Shown: positions 23,846 to 32,448 of the stretch, piece after piece
How the letters are laid out: the number at the start of each line of letters is the position of its first letter
How positions within the stretch are numbered: the first letter of the stretch is position 1
NCBI GenBank assembly: GCA_902826865.1
Contig: CADEGN010000048.1
Location: forward strand, 1-37,854
Direction of reading: 5' to 3'
DNA: 37,854 bases
Origin: an uncultured Myxococcales bacterium
Lineage (GTDB): Bacteria; Myxococcota_A; Polyangia; Nannocystales; Nannocystaceae
The notes under the pieces: model-generated
The model's database searches: none
What the model saw: only the letters and a program-made list of their open reading frames with translations
Told to the model about the DNA's origin: nothing
Program-made: the position numbers and the translations under genes

Positions 23846-25998
23846 CGTGCCCGAGCGCCGACGCGATCGTGCAGTTCGTCGCCGGTGGGTTCGACGAGGC
23901 CGCGCGCCAGCAGATGGAGCTGCACATCGACGCCTGCCCCGATTGCGCGTCGCTGGTGCACGAGGCCAACGCGGGCATCTGCCAGACGCGCCGCAGTGAC
24001 GAGTCGTCGCCGGCGTCCGAGGCCGGTGAGCTGTCGTGCGGCGCGAGCGTCAGTCGCTACATCATCCTGTCGCTGCTCGGCGAGGGTGGGCTCGGTCGGG
24101 TGTACCTCGCCTACGATCCCGAGCTCGATCGCAAGGTCGCGATCAAGCTGATGCGCGATGGAGCGGGCGCCAGCGAAGAGGTCACCGCGCGACTGCTCCG
24201 CGAGGGCCGGGCGATGGCTCGGCTCGCGCATCCCAATGTCGTCGTGGTCCACGACATCGGCATGTCCGCGCTCGGCCCGTTCATCGCGATGGAAGTCGTC
24301 GAAGGGGGCACGCTGCGGCAGTGGCTCGCCGCGGCGCCGCGCACGTGGCAGCAGATCCGCGACATGTTCGTGGCGGCGGGGCGCGGGCTCGAGGCCGCCC
24401 ACGCCGTCGGCCTCGTGCACCGCGACTTCAAGCCGAGCAACGTATTGGTCGGCCTGCGCGATCAGGTGCTGGTCACCGACTTCGGGCTCGCGCGGGCGTT
24501 CGGCGACGCGCGCGAGGGCGCGCCGATTGACGACGGACTGCGCCTGCCCGGGTTCGACGCCGCCTTGACGCGCACCGGCACGGTGATGGGCACGCCGGCG
24601 TACATCGCTCCCGAGCAGCTGCGCGGCCGCACCGTCGACGCCCGCGCCGATCAGTTCTCCTTCTGCGTGTCGCTTTACGAGGCGCTGTTCGGCGTGCGGC
24701 CGTTCGCGGCGAATGACCTCGTCGACTACCTGCGGGCGGTCGCGAAGGGCGAGCCGCAGCCGGCCCCGGCGCGGCGCGAGGTGCCGAGCGCCCTGCGCAA
24801 GGCGCTGCTGCGGGGCCTCGCCGACGATCCGACGAAGCGCCACGGCGACATGGGCGAGCTGCTGCGCGCGCTGACCTGGGATCGCCGCGCGCGTCGCCGA
24901 CACCTCGCCCTGGGGCTCGCGGCGACTGCCATCGCCGGGGCGGGCGTCGGGGTCGGCTTCGCGTTGCAGCCCGCGCCGCCCACCGATCCGACCGAGATCG
25001 ATGGGCTGGTCGACGAGGCCCGGCTCGCCGCGGCGCAGGCCCGGTTCGTCTACCCCGAGCGCGCGCGCCCCGAGGAACCGACCGCGTACCAGCGCGTGCT
25101 GCAGCTCGAGGCGCTCGAGCACGAGGACGCGCTCGCGGATGAAGCCGCCGCCGCGCTGCGCCAGGAGTTCTCGACGACGCTGGTGCGGCTCGGCGACGAG
25201 TACTGGTCGCGCGAGGGCGGTGCGCCCTTCGCCGCCGACTACTACATCGCGGCGGTGATGTTCGACCCCGCCAACGCCCACGCCGCAGCCCGCATGATGG
25301 TCACGCCCGGCGAGCTCGCGAGCCTGCGGATCAAGGCATCGGCGTCGGACTACTCGAGCGAAGAGCTCGCGGCCGCCGAGCCGCTGCGCATCCTCGCCGA
25401 TCCTGAGCCCGCGAGCCGACGACGGCGGATCGGCGAGCTCGTGGCGCAACAGAGCGCGAGCAGCACGCTGCTCGAGCGGTTGCGGCGCGTCGCCGGGCTC
25501 CACGCGGCCGAGCCCACGACGGCGGTGGCGGCCCCGGCCTCACCACGCGCGGTCGAGCCGACACCGAGCGCCACGCCGGTGGCGCCGGAGGCAGGGCCGA
25601 CAGCGCCGATCGAACCGGCCCCGGGCGCGCCGCCCGACGACGCCGCGGCCACCCGCGAGCTCGCGCTCGGTCGCGCGGCGATCCGAGCCAACGACCTCGG
25701 CGCCGCCGAGCAGCACTTCCACCGCGCTCTGAAGTTCCGGCGCAATGACGCCGAGGCCTGCGCTGGTCTGAGCGAGGTCTACTTCGAGCGCGCCGAGTTC
25801 AGCCGCGCCGTCGAGTTCGGGCGCCGCGCGGTGACCCACCGGCCCAAGGTCGCGCGCTACTGGATCGCGCTCGGCGACGCCCAGCTGCGCACGCTCGAGT
25901 ACGACGACGCGGCGCGGGCCTACGAGCGCGCGCGCAAACTCGGGGACGGCCGCGCGGCGGGTCGGCTCAGCGCACTCGCCTTGCGCCTCGGCCGGTGA
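23842..25998 (+). CDS. Ser/Thr protein kinase with N-terminal zinc finger, membrane helix and TPR tail
   Basis: 718 residues. The ATG follows GAGGA and overlaps the PEGA stop. Residues 28-35 (HIDACPDC) are a zf-HC2/anti-sigma-type zinc motif, H-x3-C-x2-C. Kinase domain ~72-345: LLGEGGLGRVY (79-88), catalytic Lys102 (VAIKLM), HRDFKPSN (193-200, Asp195), DFG (213-215) and GTPAYIAPEQLRGR. A transmembrane helix lies at about 354-376 (LALGLAATAIAGAGVGVGFAL). The extracytoplasmic part has a Pro/Ala-rich linker and C-terminal TPRs (~620-718). The joining of an anti-sigma-like finger to a Hanks kinase, next to a divergent sigma gene, suggests control of sigma activity by phosphorylation; this is inference. 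Confidence 0.92.
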   Translation: MTCPSADAIVQFVAGGFDEAARQQMELHIDACPDCASLVHEANAGICQTRRSDESSPASEAGELSCGASVSRYIILSLLGEGGLGRVYLAYDPELDRKVAIKLMRDGAGASEEVTARLLREGRAMARLAHPNVVVVHDIGMSALGPFIAMEVVEGGTLRQWLAAAPRTWQQIRDMFVAAGRGLEAAHAVGLVHRDFKPSNVLVGLRDQVLVTDFGLARAFGDAREGAPIDDGLRLPGFDAALTRTGTVMGTPAYIAPEQLRGRTVDARADQFSFCVSLYEALFGVRPFAANDLVDYLRAVAKGEPQPAPARREVPSALRKALLRGLADDPTKRHGDMGELLRALTWDRRARRRHLALGLAATAIAGAGVGVGFALQPAPPTDPTEIDGLVDEARLAAAQARFVYPERARPEEPTAYQRVLQLEALEHEDALADEAAAALRQEFSTTLVRLGDEYWSREGGAPFAADYYIAAVMFDPANAHAAARMMVTPGELASLRIKASASDYSSEELAAAEPLRILADPEPASRRRRIGELVAQQSASSTLLERLRRVAGLHAAEPTTAVAAPASPRAVEPTPSATPVAPEAGPTAPIEPAPGAPPDDAAATRELALGRAAIRANDLGAAEQHFHRALKFRRNDAEACAGLSEVYFERAEFSRAVEFGRRAVTHRPKVARYWIALGDAQLRTLEYDDAARAYERARKLGDGRAAGRLSALALRLGR

Positions 25999-26007
25999 CG
26001 CGGCCGC

Positions 26008-26916
26008 TCACTCGATGCCCTCGGGCGCGGCAAGCCCGGCGAAGCTGGCGTCGAGTCGGCTGCGGATCAGCGACAGGACGCTCTCGACCCCGCCCTCGTC
26101 GCTGTGCAACGCGATGGCGAGGTGGACCTTGATGCGGGCGAGCAGCGCGTCGTAGGCCTGTCGAAGCCACCGCGCCGTGGTCGCGTGGTGCACGTCGTAC
26201 ACCCGCGCGAGGTCGCGGACCGAGAGACCGCCGGCGGTCACCTGCCGCAGCAGCGTCCGCTCGCGCACCGACAGCTCGGCGAGCGCCTGGCGGAACGCGA
26301 CCCGGAACGCGTCGCGGTAGCCGAGCCCGAGAAGCTGCAGCTCGGCATCGGGCGCGCCCGCGGCGACGGCGTCGAGGATCGCGTCGTCGTCGGCGGCAAC
26401 GCGCTCGGGCTCGTGGCGGCGCACGGCGTTGAGCAACGTGCGCTTCGCGGTGACGCGGAGCCACGCGACGAACGAGCCGCGCCCGGAGTACTGCCCGATG
26501 GCGGGCCGGCGTTCGGCGGTGGCGACGAACAGGTGGACGCGGATGATCTGACGCTTGTCGTCGGGGCCGAGCCGCGGATCGCTCACGCCCGCCATCACCT
26601 GCTCCAGGTGCCGATCGTACGCGCGCTCGAGCGCTGCGATCGCATGCACGTCGCCGTGGGCGCACGCGCACGCCAGGGCGAGCTCCTCAAGCTGCATCGA
26701 TCGCTCGAGATCGATCGGTCGTTCGCCGGCCTGCACGCGCTCGGCCAGCGCTGCGCCGAGGTCCTCGGGCCGCGGTACGAGCGACCACCGTCGCAGGACG
26801 CGTGCCCATAGCTCGGGCAGCCAGTCGCGCCACGCCGGGTCGTCCGCGGGCAGGCCACGGCCGCGCAGGCCCCGGGAGAACGCGTCGACGAGGGCGCTCG
26901 CGTCCGCCTCAGCCAC
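26008..26916 (-). CDS. Sigma-70 family factor (myxobacterial subfamily)
   Basis: 302 residues from a GTG that overlaps the upstream lipoprotein stop by 8 bases. The N-terminal ~100 residues form an extension before region 2 (RQIIRVHLFVATAERRPAIG, then SFVAWLRVTAKRTLLNAVRR). Region 4 contains LAELSVRERTLLRQVTAGGL and SVRDLARVYDVHHATTARWL with RQAYDALLARIK. The length, the GRGSFVAWLRV block and the long N-terminal extension resemble the myxobacterial sigma subfamily I know as TIGR03001. Co-translation with the repeat lipoprotein suggests an envelope-linked signal; no anti-sigma gene is adjacent. Confidence 0.85.
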   Translation of the reverse strand: MAEADASALVDAFSRGLRGRGLPADDPAWRDWLPELWARVLRRWSLVPRPEDLGAALAERVQAGERPIDLERSMQLEELALACACAHGDVHAIAALERAYDRHLEQVMAGVSDPRLGPDDKRQIIRVHLFVATAERRPAIGQYSGRGSFVAWLRVTAKRTLLNAVRRHEPERVAADDDAILDAVAAGAPDAELQLLGLGYRDAFRVAFRQALAELSVRERTLLRQVTAGGLSVRDLARVYDVHHATTARWLRQAYDALLARIKVHLAIALHSDEGGVESVLSLIRSRLDASFAGLAAPEGIE

Positions 26917-27562
26917 CGGGCTCCGTCACGCGGTACTCGAGCTCGAACGGCAGGCACGCGTCGAGCCCGGACGCTGAGACCTGCACGAACACGTTCACGT
27001 CGGAGGAGCACGCTTCCAAGAGGCCGACGTCGTTCGCGGCACAGCAACCGATGCGACCCAGCGGGCTCTGGCTCACAGCGGTGCCGCCGTCGCACAGCAG
27101 CGACGGCACGCCGGGGGCGTCGACGCACTCGATGAACACGCACAGCTCGGCGGCGCCCTCGGTCCTGAGTGTGGCGACGATGCGGCTGGGCCCCCCCTCG
27201 CTCGTCGCGGTGGCGAATGTGAACCACTCGCTTTGGGCCGCGGGCGTCAGGGTGCCGTGGGTGACGCCGGGAGGTGCGCCCGCGGCGATCGTGCCGAGAT
27301 CGATCGCGCGCGTCTCGGACCCGGCGTCGTCGCCTTGGTCGCAGCCCGCCGAGGTCTCCCCGTTGGTGTCGCTCGCCGCGTCCCCGTTGGTGTCGCTCGC
27401 CGCGTCCCCGTTGGTGTCGCTCGCCGGGTCCCCGTTGGTGTCGCTCGCCGCGTCCCCGTCGGTGTCGACGAACGCGGGGTTTGCCTTGATGCACGCCGAC
27501 CCTGCGAGCGCCCACGCGACGAGCGTGGTCCCACGCGCAGCACGGAAACGACGGATCGCCAC
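26909..27562 (-). CDS. Lipoprotein with Asp-Thr-Asn-Gly repeats, coupled to a sigma factor
   Basis: 217 residues. The signal ends WALAGSAC. Residues 33-69 are near-perfect octapeptide repeats DTxGDxAS. These Asp-rich repeats resemble the calcium-binding motifs used as flexible stalks. The C-terminal ~140 residues have beta-strand character (EWFTFATATSEGGPSRIVAT) and eight Cys residues, reminiscent of pre-peptidase-type beta domains, though I cannot assign a family. It is the first gene of a two-gene unit with the sigma factor. Confidence 0.78.
   Translation of the reverse strand: MAIRRFRAARGTTLVAWALAGSACIKANPAFVDTDGDAASDTNGDPASDTNGDAASDTNGDAASDTNGETSAGCDQGDDAGSETRAIDLGTIAAGAPPGVTHGTLTPAAQSEWFTFATATSEGGPSRIVATLRTEGAAELCVFIECVDAPGVPSLLCDGGTAVSQSPLGRIGCCAANDVGLLEACSSDVNVFVQVSASGLDACLPFELEYRVTEPGG
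27356..27466 (-). repeat. 24-bp tandem repeats encoding DTxGDxAS
   Basis: Five successive units, the last partial, with the core GTCCCCGTTGGTGTCGCTCG on the plus strand. They encode the Asp-rich stalk of the lipoprotein. Copy number is likely to vary between strains. Confidence 0.9.
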
Positions 27563-27865
27563 GACTCTCCCACGCTACCACGGCGGCGGCGCGCGGCCTG
27601 TGCTGCAGATTGCTCCGGGCGTTCGGCGTCGGCGCGACGCCGACGCATGGGTGACCCGCGACGCGCGCCGGCGTGGCTCGCCGCGTCGCGGCAAGCTCAT
27701 GCTCAGCCGTGACCCCACGGGCGATTGGGAGATGGCGCCGATGTAGCTCGTGATCCGCGGCGGCCGGCCGAGTGATGCACGCGCGTCCGGCGGTCGCAGG
27801 CGGGACTGCCGGCCGTCCGGCGATTTCGCTGCCCCAAGAAACATACCTCATGGTATGTTCTGAGT
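27563..27865. other. Divergent intergenic region with TetR-type palindrome
   Basis: 303 bases between the lipoprotein gene and the divergent membrane-protein gene. Apart from the palindrome at 27840-27859 I see no gene. Short frames on both strands look weakly protein-like around 27690-27770 but lack starts and are not supported. Confidence 0.4.
27840..27859. promoter_or_regulatory. Perfect 20-bp palindrome, probable TetR operator
   Basis: AACATACC-TCAT-GGTATGTT: two perfect 8-base arms with a 4-base centre, ending 6 bases before the ATG at 27866. The operon it precedes includes a TetR-family repressor, and such regulators usually bind palindromes of this size to control their own operon. 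TATGTT at 27854-27859 could be a -10 element. If so, transcription would begin at or next to the ATG and the message would be leaderless; this is inference. Confidence 0.7.
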
Positions 27866-28702
27866 ATGTCCGCCGCAGCCGTGCTATTGGTCACCTCCGG
27901 TCTCATCGCTCTGCTCACCGCGGCGGTCCACGCCGTGTTGGGCGGGCGCGAGATCCTGCGCCCGACTCTCGCGGCGCCGCTCCCTGCGGTGGTCGGGGGC
28001 ACGATCGAGAGCGCGTGGCACCTGTTGACGTGGCATTTCGTCGTCATGGGCGGCGCACTGGCTGTCGCGCCCTGGCTCGATCCGCCCATCGCCAACGCGA
28101 TCGCTACTGTCGGCGGGCTATCGGCGCTGGGTTATGCTGTGGCGTTCGTGGGTGTTGGGCTGCGGCGCTTCCGCGATCCGTGGCATCTGCCGCAGTGGGT
28201 GTTGTTCTTGCCGATGGCGGGAACCAGCCTGATGGCACCTTGGGGCGACGTGCTCCGGCAAGCGTGGTGGGGCGACGCCGCGGCGGCCGTGGCGATGGGT
28301 TTGCTGATCCCGATCGCGGCGATACACGTGGCGTGGGCGGCTGGCTCAAGCTTCCCCGCCAAGGACCACGACGCGCTGGTCGGCCTGGTGATTGGCGCAC
28401 CAGTCGGCTCGCCGATGCCCGGACCGCTCGCAGCGGTTGTCGTCGCGATCGGACTGTTAGCGATGGCGGGGTGGACTGCGGTGCTCCGGGGGTGGATGCC
28501 AACGGGGCTCCCGCCAGCGTGGCTGCACGCGGGCGGCTTCGCGATGGTCGCGATCTTCGCCCTGCGAGGCATCGGCGGGTTTTTCGAGGTGGTCTTGCGT
28601 CCGAGCATCCGCAATACGCCATACATGCGGTGGAGCCGACAGCTATACTCGCCGATCGCCTTGTTGCTGGCGTCGACGATCGGCTGTGCCATTCTCTCAT
28701 GA
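27866..28702 (+). CDS. Integral membrane protein with DUF3995-like C-terminal half
   Basis: 278 residues with about seven to eight hydrophobic segments. The N-terminal half (LLVTSGLIALLTAAVHAVLGG, HLLTWHFVVMGGALAVAPWL) is a four-helix unit with conserved His residues. The C-terminal half (PIAAIHVAWAAGSSFPAKDH, then AVVVAIGLLAMAGWTAVLRG) resembles DUF3995. There is no normal ribosome site; the operator palindrome sits 6 bases before the ATG. It is followed after 9 bases by the TetR gene. It is probably a transporter-like or stress-related membrane protein under TetR control; the substrate is unknown. Confidence 0.75.
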   Translation: MSAAAVLLVTSGLIALLTAAVHAVLGGREILRPTLAAPLPAVVGGTIESAWHLLTWHFVVMGGALAVAPWLDPPIANAIATVGGLSALGYAVAFVGVGLRRFRDPWHLPQWVLFLPMAGTSLMAPWGDVLRQAWWGDAAAAVAMGLLIPIAAIHVAWAAGSSFPAKDHDALVGLVIGAPVGSPMPGPLAAVVVAIGLLAMAGWTAVLRGWMPTGLPPAWLHAGGFAMVAIFALRGIGGFFEVVLRPSIRNTPYMRWSRQLYSPIALLLASTIGCAILS

Positions 28703-28711
28703 GACCAACCC

Positions 28712-29284
28712 ATGGCCCGCACCCGCCGCGAGGATTGGATCGAAGCCGGGTTCGCACTTTTGCGCGACTCCGGAGAGCAGGCGCTCACGATCGATCGCTT
28801 GTGCACGGCGTTGGGCCGCACGAAGGGCGCCTTTTACCACCACTTCGAGGGCGCGCCGGCGTTCGCAAAGGCGGTTCTCGAGACCTGGGAGCGGCGCAAC
28901 ACCGATGCACCGATCGACACGGCCGCGCGCGAGCGTGACACCGCGGCGCGTCGGCGGACGCTCGCTGCCACGGTCAAGCAGCTCGATTGGGCACTCGACC
29001 TTTCGGTACGCGGGTGGGGCCTGCGCGATGCGACGGCGCGCGGGGTCGTCGCGCGCGTCGATGGGCGACGGATCGCGTATCTCGAGGGTCTGCTGCCACG
29101 AAGCTTGCCGCCGTCGCGTCGAAGAGCGATCGCGACGTTGGAGTACGCGGCGTTTCTCGGGGCAATGCAGCTCGATCCCCAAGGTGGCCAGCGGGGGACG
29201 CGCGGGAGCAAGCCAATTGGCCCCGAGGCGGTGCTCTACGAGGCACTCGGACTGCTGCTGCACCACGCGTCGCGCTCGAAGTGA
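28712..29284 (+). CDS. TetR/AcrR family transcriptional regulator
   Basis: 190 residues. The N-terminal helix-turn-helix is ALLRDSGEQALTIDRLCTAL followed by GRTKGAFYHHFEGAPAFAKA, the classic TetR pattern. The C-terminal ligand domain is helical, with no special motif. It starts 9 bases after the membrane-protein gene and is probably co-transcribed with it. The likely target is the palindrome at 27840-27859. The effector is unknown. Confidence 0.9.
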   Translation: MARTRREDWIEAGFALLRDSGEQALTIDRLCTALGRTKGAFYHHFEGAPAFAKAVLETWERRNTDAPIDTAARERDTAARRRTLAATVKQLDWALDLSVRGWGLRDATARGVVARVDGRRIAYLEGLLPRSLPPSRRRAIATLEYAAFLGAMQLDPQGGQRGTRGSKPIGPEAVLYEALGLLLHHASRSK

Positions 29285-29338
29285 CCGCGGGCGCCGGCCG
29301 CCGGTGCTCTCGTCGATCGCACGGCGATCCAGCGACGA

Positions 29339-29620
29339 TCAGCCGGCGATGTCGCCCGCGCCCACCACCGATGGCGGTTGCAGCTCGCCGTCGACGTACA
29401 CCGCCTCGGGTTCGCTGACGGAGCGCGGCTCGATCCGCGGATCGGCGGCGAGCACCAAGAACCTCGCGCGCCTCCCGACAGCGAGGCTGCCGAGCTCGTC
29501 GAAGCCCCAAAGCTTGGCCGTCCGTCGCGGCCGCGAGAATCGCGTCGCCGTCCATGCCGACGCGCATGAGCAGCTCGGCCCCCCGAGCTCGACCACCTCG
29601 GACGGGCACGGCGCGTTCAT
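29339..29620 (-). pseudogene. Remnant of an amidohydrolase (C-terminal end)
   Basis: LWGFDELGSLAVGRRARFLV, then LAADPRI and EPEAVYVDGELQ, is the characteristic C-terminal beta-sandwich of imidazolonepropionase-type amidohydrolases. Just upstream, AELLMRVGMDGDAILAAAT, the preceding helix of the same family, is found in another minus frame. Two compensating indels (one at a G6 run, one near a GCGACGGACGG stretch) would join them. The catalytic N-terminal ~330 residues are missing, since the frame begins inside the stop of the neighbouring sigma gene. It cannot be an active enzyme. Confidence 0.75.
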
Positions 29621-30324
29621 GACGTAGCGACGGCCGAGGTGTGCGCAGCCCGGAGCAGGCGCGGGACGCTGAGATCGAGCTGACTGTCGAGCATGGCCAC
29701 CACGTCATCGATGGTCGACTCGCCCAGGCCTCGGGTCGTGGACAGCGAGCGGCGGGTCTCGGCGAGCAACTCGGTGCGGATCCGCGTCAAGCGACGCGAG
29801 ACGTTCGAGGCGGCGATGCCCAGCACCCGGCCGACCTCTCGCACGCTCAACCCATCGACGTAGTGATAGGCGAGCAGCACCTTGTCCCCGGACCGCAGGC
29901 GTTCGAACGCGGCTTGGAAGGCGGCCTTCACGGCGACGCGGCCTTCGGCCTCGAGCAAACCCAGCTCGGGATCGAACAGCGGTTCGATCGCGGTGGAGAG
30001 ATCGAGCTCGACCGTCTGGTTGCGACCTTCGCTGCGTCGCAGCATCAGTGCTTCACGGGCGACGCAGACGCGCAGCCAGGCTGTCAGCGGGCCCCGCCCC
30101 TGGTAGCTCGCCAGTGTCGCGGCCGTTTCTCCACCGGCGAGCAGGCGAACCATCAAGCGCTGAGTCACTTCGTCGCGCTCGGCCGTCGAAAGTCTCAGCT
30201 TGCTGGCGCACTCACGGCTCAGCGCGCGAACGATGACTTCGAGCCGAGCCTGCGCCGGGCCATCCCCACGCGCGCACGCGCCCGCGAACGCGAGATCCTC
30301 GACGTGATCGATGGCACCTCTCAT
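29617..30324 (-). CDS. Sigma-70 family factor, second copy of the myxobacterial type
   Basis: 235 residues from the ATG at 30324. Region 2-like block: RLMVRLLAGGETAATLASYQ, GRGPLTAWLRVCVAREALML. Region 4: FERLRSGDKVLLAYHYVDGL, SVREVGRVLGIAASNVSRRL. The GRGPLTAWLRV block and overall layout parallel the sigma factor at 26008-26916, but it lacks that protein's long N-terminal extension. It ends in a small helical tail. Its stop overlaps the decayed amidohydrolase by 4 bases, suggesting the remnant once followed it in an operon or that a deletion joined them. Confidence 0.83.
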   Translation of the reverse strand: MRGAIDHVEDLAFAGACARGDGPAQARLEVIVRALSRECASKLRLSTAERDEVTQRLMVRLLAGGETAATLASYQGRGPLTAWLRVCVAREALMLRRSEGRNQTVELDLSTAIEPLFDPELGLLEAEGRVAVKAAFQAAFERLRSGDKVLLAYHYVDGLSVREVGRVLGIAASNVSRRLTRIRTELLAETRRSLSTTRGLGESTIDDVVAMLDSQLDLSVPRLLRAAHTSAVATS

Positions 30325-30796
30325 GACGAGATGATGCCATAGCACGGCCCAGCGCCAGCAGGCGCCGCCGCTCGCGGGCTCTCGCCGTGCCGCCCTCGTC
30401 ATGACCGTTACGGCGAGTCAGCGCACAGAGGCAAAGTCGGGGTCGAAGGCGCGGATTCGCTTCAACCGTTGCGCGGCGCGAGGTCGGCCTCGGGATCCAG
30501 GTGGTGGATGCGCGCGCGCGTCATGGTCATGTACGACGCCGGCGGAGGACACTCGCACGCGGTAACCGATGTCGTGCACTGATGCGCGTCGTCGCGACGA
30601 TCTCCGATGCCGACGAGAACGCCCGCTTGCCTCTTGGGCCCGCTCGTCACTTCGTCCCGCCAGAACAAACCCGACGAGTACCGCCCATCCCCGCCGCCTC
30701 TCACGTGCTGGTCCTTGCAGGCTGGCTGGCCGACAGCTTCAGACGCGATGCCCCCCAAGGCTGGCGGCTCGCCGAAACCTTGCGTATGCTGCGCCG
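30325..30796. other. Long gap with one doubtful minus-strand ORF (30462-30758)
   Basis: 472 bases between divergent genes. On the minus strand a frame ending at 30462 encodes a partly protein-like segment (GRYSSGLFWRDEVTSGPKRQ, then VLVGIGD, CTTSVTACECPPP). Its only start is a TTG at 30758 without a ribosome site. It could be a gene remnant or a small real gene; no family is recognised. The remainder shows nothing clear and should contain the promoters of the sigma and TPR-lipoprotein genes. Confidence 0.3.
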
Positions 30797-32350
30797 ATGG
30801 GTATTCGACCGGCGACTTTCTTCATCGCGGCGCACGTGCTCGCGTGCCAGCCCACGACAGCCGAGGGCACCCCCGCGGGATCGGCCGCGCTGCATCGTAT
30901 TGGCGGCCTGCGTGCACCGGGTGATGCACCCGAGTTCGTCGGGACCGATGAAACCGGGATCGGCGGTGCTCCGCTCCGACGCCCGGACCGGATCGCCATC
31001 GCAACCCTGCTGCGATTCCGCCGTTTCGCCGATCTCGATCGCTGGCTCGCGCACTACCAGGACGAATTCGAGGCCGACCCGCGCAAGGAAGAGTGGGCCC
31101 TCGATGCATTCGACGCCTTCGCGATCGCCGACCCTACCCTCGGCGAGCCGCTCGATGCATGGGTCGCCGCGTCGCCCGGATTCGCCGCGCACGGGGCCCG
31201 CGGCGCGTGGCGGCTGGCGCTGGGGCTTGCAGCCCGCGGTACCGACTGGGCTGGGAGCGCCGACGCCGATGGGATGGCGGCGATGCACCGCCACTTCGGC
31301 GAGGCGCGGGTCGACCTCGAGCGTACGATCGAGCTGCGACCAAGCACGCTCGCGGCGCACGTCCACCTGATGGCGATCGCGAAGTTCGCCGCGGATCCTG
31401 CGACGGTGCGCGCGCACATGCACGCCGCGCTCGCGCAGTGCAGCGGGTGCTACGAGCCGCGGGCGATGTACCTGACCGCGCTCGAGCCGAGGTGGGGCGG
31501 ATCGTACGAGTCGATGGCCGCGTTCGTCGCCGAGGTCGCGCCGCTCGTGCCCGAGCATCCCAAGCTGAAGCTGCTTGCCGGGTTCGCCGCGTGGGACCGC
31601 TGTCGGCTGGCCGGCACCGACGCCGACGACCGCGCACTGGCGGCGTGCGACGAGGCGGTCGCGCAGGGCGAGGAACCGCGATTTCTCGTCACGCGCGCCG
31701 AAGTCCATCGCAAGCTCGAGCACGACGATGCGGCGCGGGCCGATCTCGATCGAGCGATCGAGCTGTCGCCGCAGCACGCCGACGCGAGGCGCCGGCGATC
31801 CCGTGTGCGTCGCGACGGGGGCGATCTGCTTGGCGCGGCCGACGACCTCGTGGTCGCGCTGCGCGTCGACCCCGTGGAGCCCGCCCTCAAGGAGTCGGTG
31901 GCGTGGATGGTGGAGAAGCTCAGCTATGAGGGCGACTCGCGCGCGAAGGCCGGCAAGCACGCCGAGGCGGCGCCCTATCTCGCCGCCGCCGCTGCACTGG
32001 CGCCCGAGGACGGCGACGTCCGCCAGCGGCGGGCATGGAATGCGGGCAAGCTCGGGCCTGCCGTGTTCGCGCCGAGCGTCGCCGCGAGTCCCGACGACTT
32101 CGACCTGCGGCTGATGCTCGACCACGCGCTGGCGCAGTCGCGACGATTCGCCGAGGTCGTGACGTCGTGGGACGCGTACCTCGAGCTCCGACCCACGGAT
32201 GCGCGGGCGTACTACGAGCGCGGTGGTGCTCGCTGGCACGCGGGCCAGCGCGAGGACGGGATCGTGGACACGCAGAAGGCGTGCGACCTCGGGATCGGCG
32301 AGGCGTGCGACGATCTGCCGAAGTTGAAGGCCCGGCTCTCTCAGGGCTGA
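30797..32350 (+). CDS. TPR lipoprotein (DUF4034-like N-terminal part)
   Basis: 517 residues from the ATG at 30797. The signal ends FFIAAHVLAC, with lipidated Cys17. Residues ~60-200 (FRRFADLDRWLAHYQDEFEA, then GAWRLALGLAARGTDWAG and DLERTIELRPSTLAAHVHLM) resemble the DUF4034 domain. The rest is tetratricopeptide repeats, e.g. AARADLDRAIELSPQHADAR and DAYLELRPTDARAYYERGGA. The role is probably a protein-protein scaffold in the periplasm or at the outer membrane. It is convergent with the CotH gene. Confidence 0.8.
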   Translation: MGIRPATFFIAAHVLACQPTTAEGTPAGSAALHRIGGLRAPGDAPEFVGTDETGIGGAPLRRPDRIAIATLLRFRRFADLDRWLAHYQDEFEADPRKEEWALDAFDAFAIADPTLGEPLDAWVAASPGFAAHGARGAWRLALGLAARGTDWAGSADADGMAAMHRHFGEARVDLERTIELRPSTLAAHVHLMAIAKFAADPATVRAHMHAALAQCSGCYEPRAMYLTALEPRWGGSYESMAAFVAEVAPLVPEHPKLKLLAGFAAWDRCRLAGTDADDRALAACDEAVAQGEEPRFLVTRAEVHRKLEHDDAARADLDRAIELSPQHADARRRRSRVRRDGGDLLGAADDLVVALRVDPVEPALKESVAWMVEKLSYEGDSRAKAGKHAEAAPYLAAAAALAPEDGDVRQRRAWNAGKLGPAVFAPSVAASPDDFDLRLMLDHALAQSRRFAEVVTSWDAYLELRPTDARAYYERGGARWHAGQREDGIVDTQKACDLGIGEACDDLPKLKARLSQG

Positions 32351-32448
32351 GGGCAGGAGACGGCGGCATCTCGCGCGTACTCCTAACCGCGCCCGCCGCC
32401 CCGCCGCGATCAGCCAGCCGCGTCGTGCTCGGGCTATCCGTCGTGACG

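Noticed and set aside
23170..25503. Long minus-strand frame of 777 codons antisense to the PEGA and kinase genes.
   Set aside because: Its composition is Arg/Gly/Ala-rich with no domain, while the plus-strand kinase motifs are complete.
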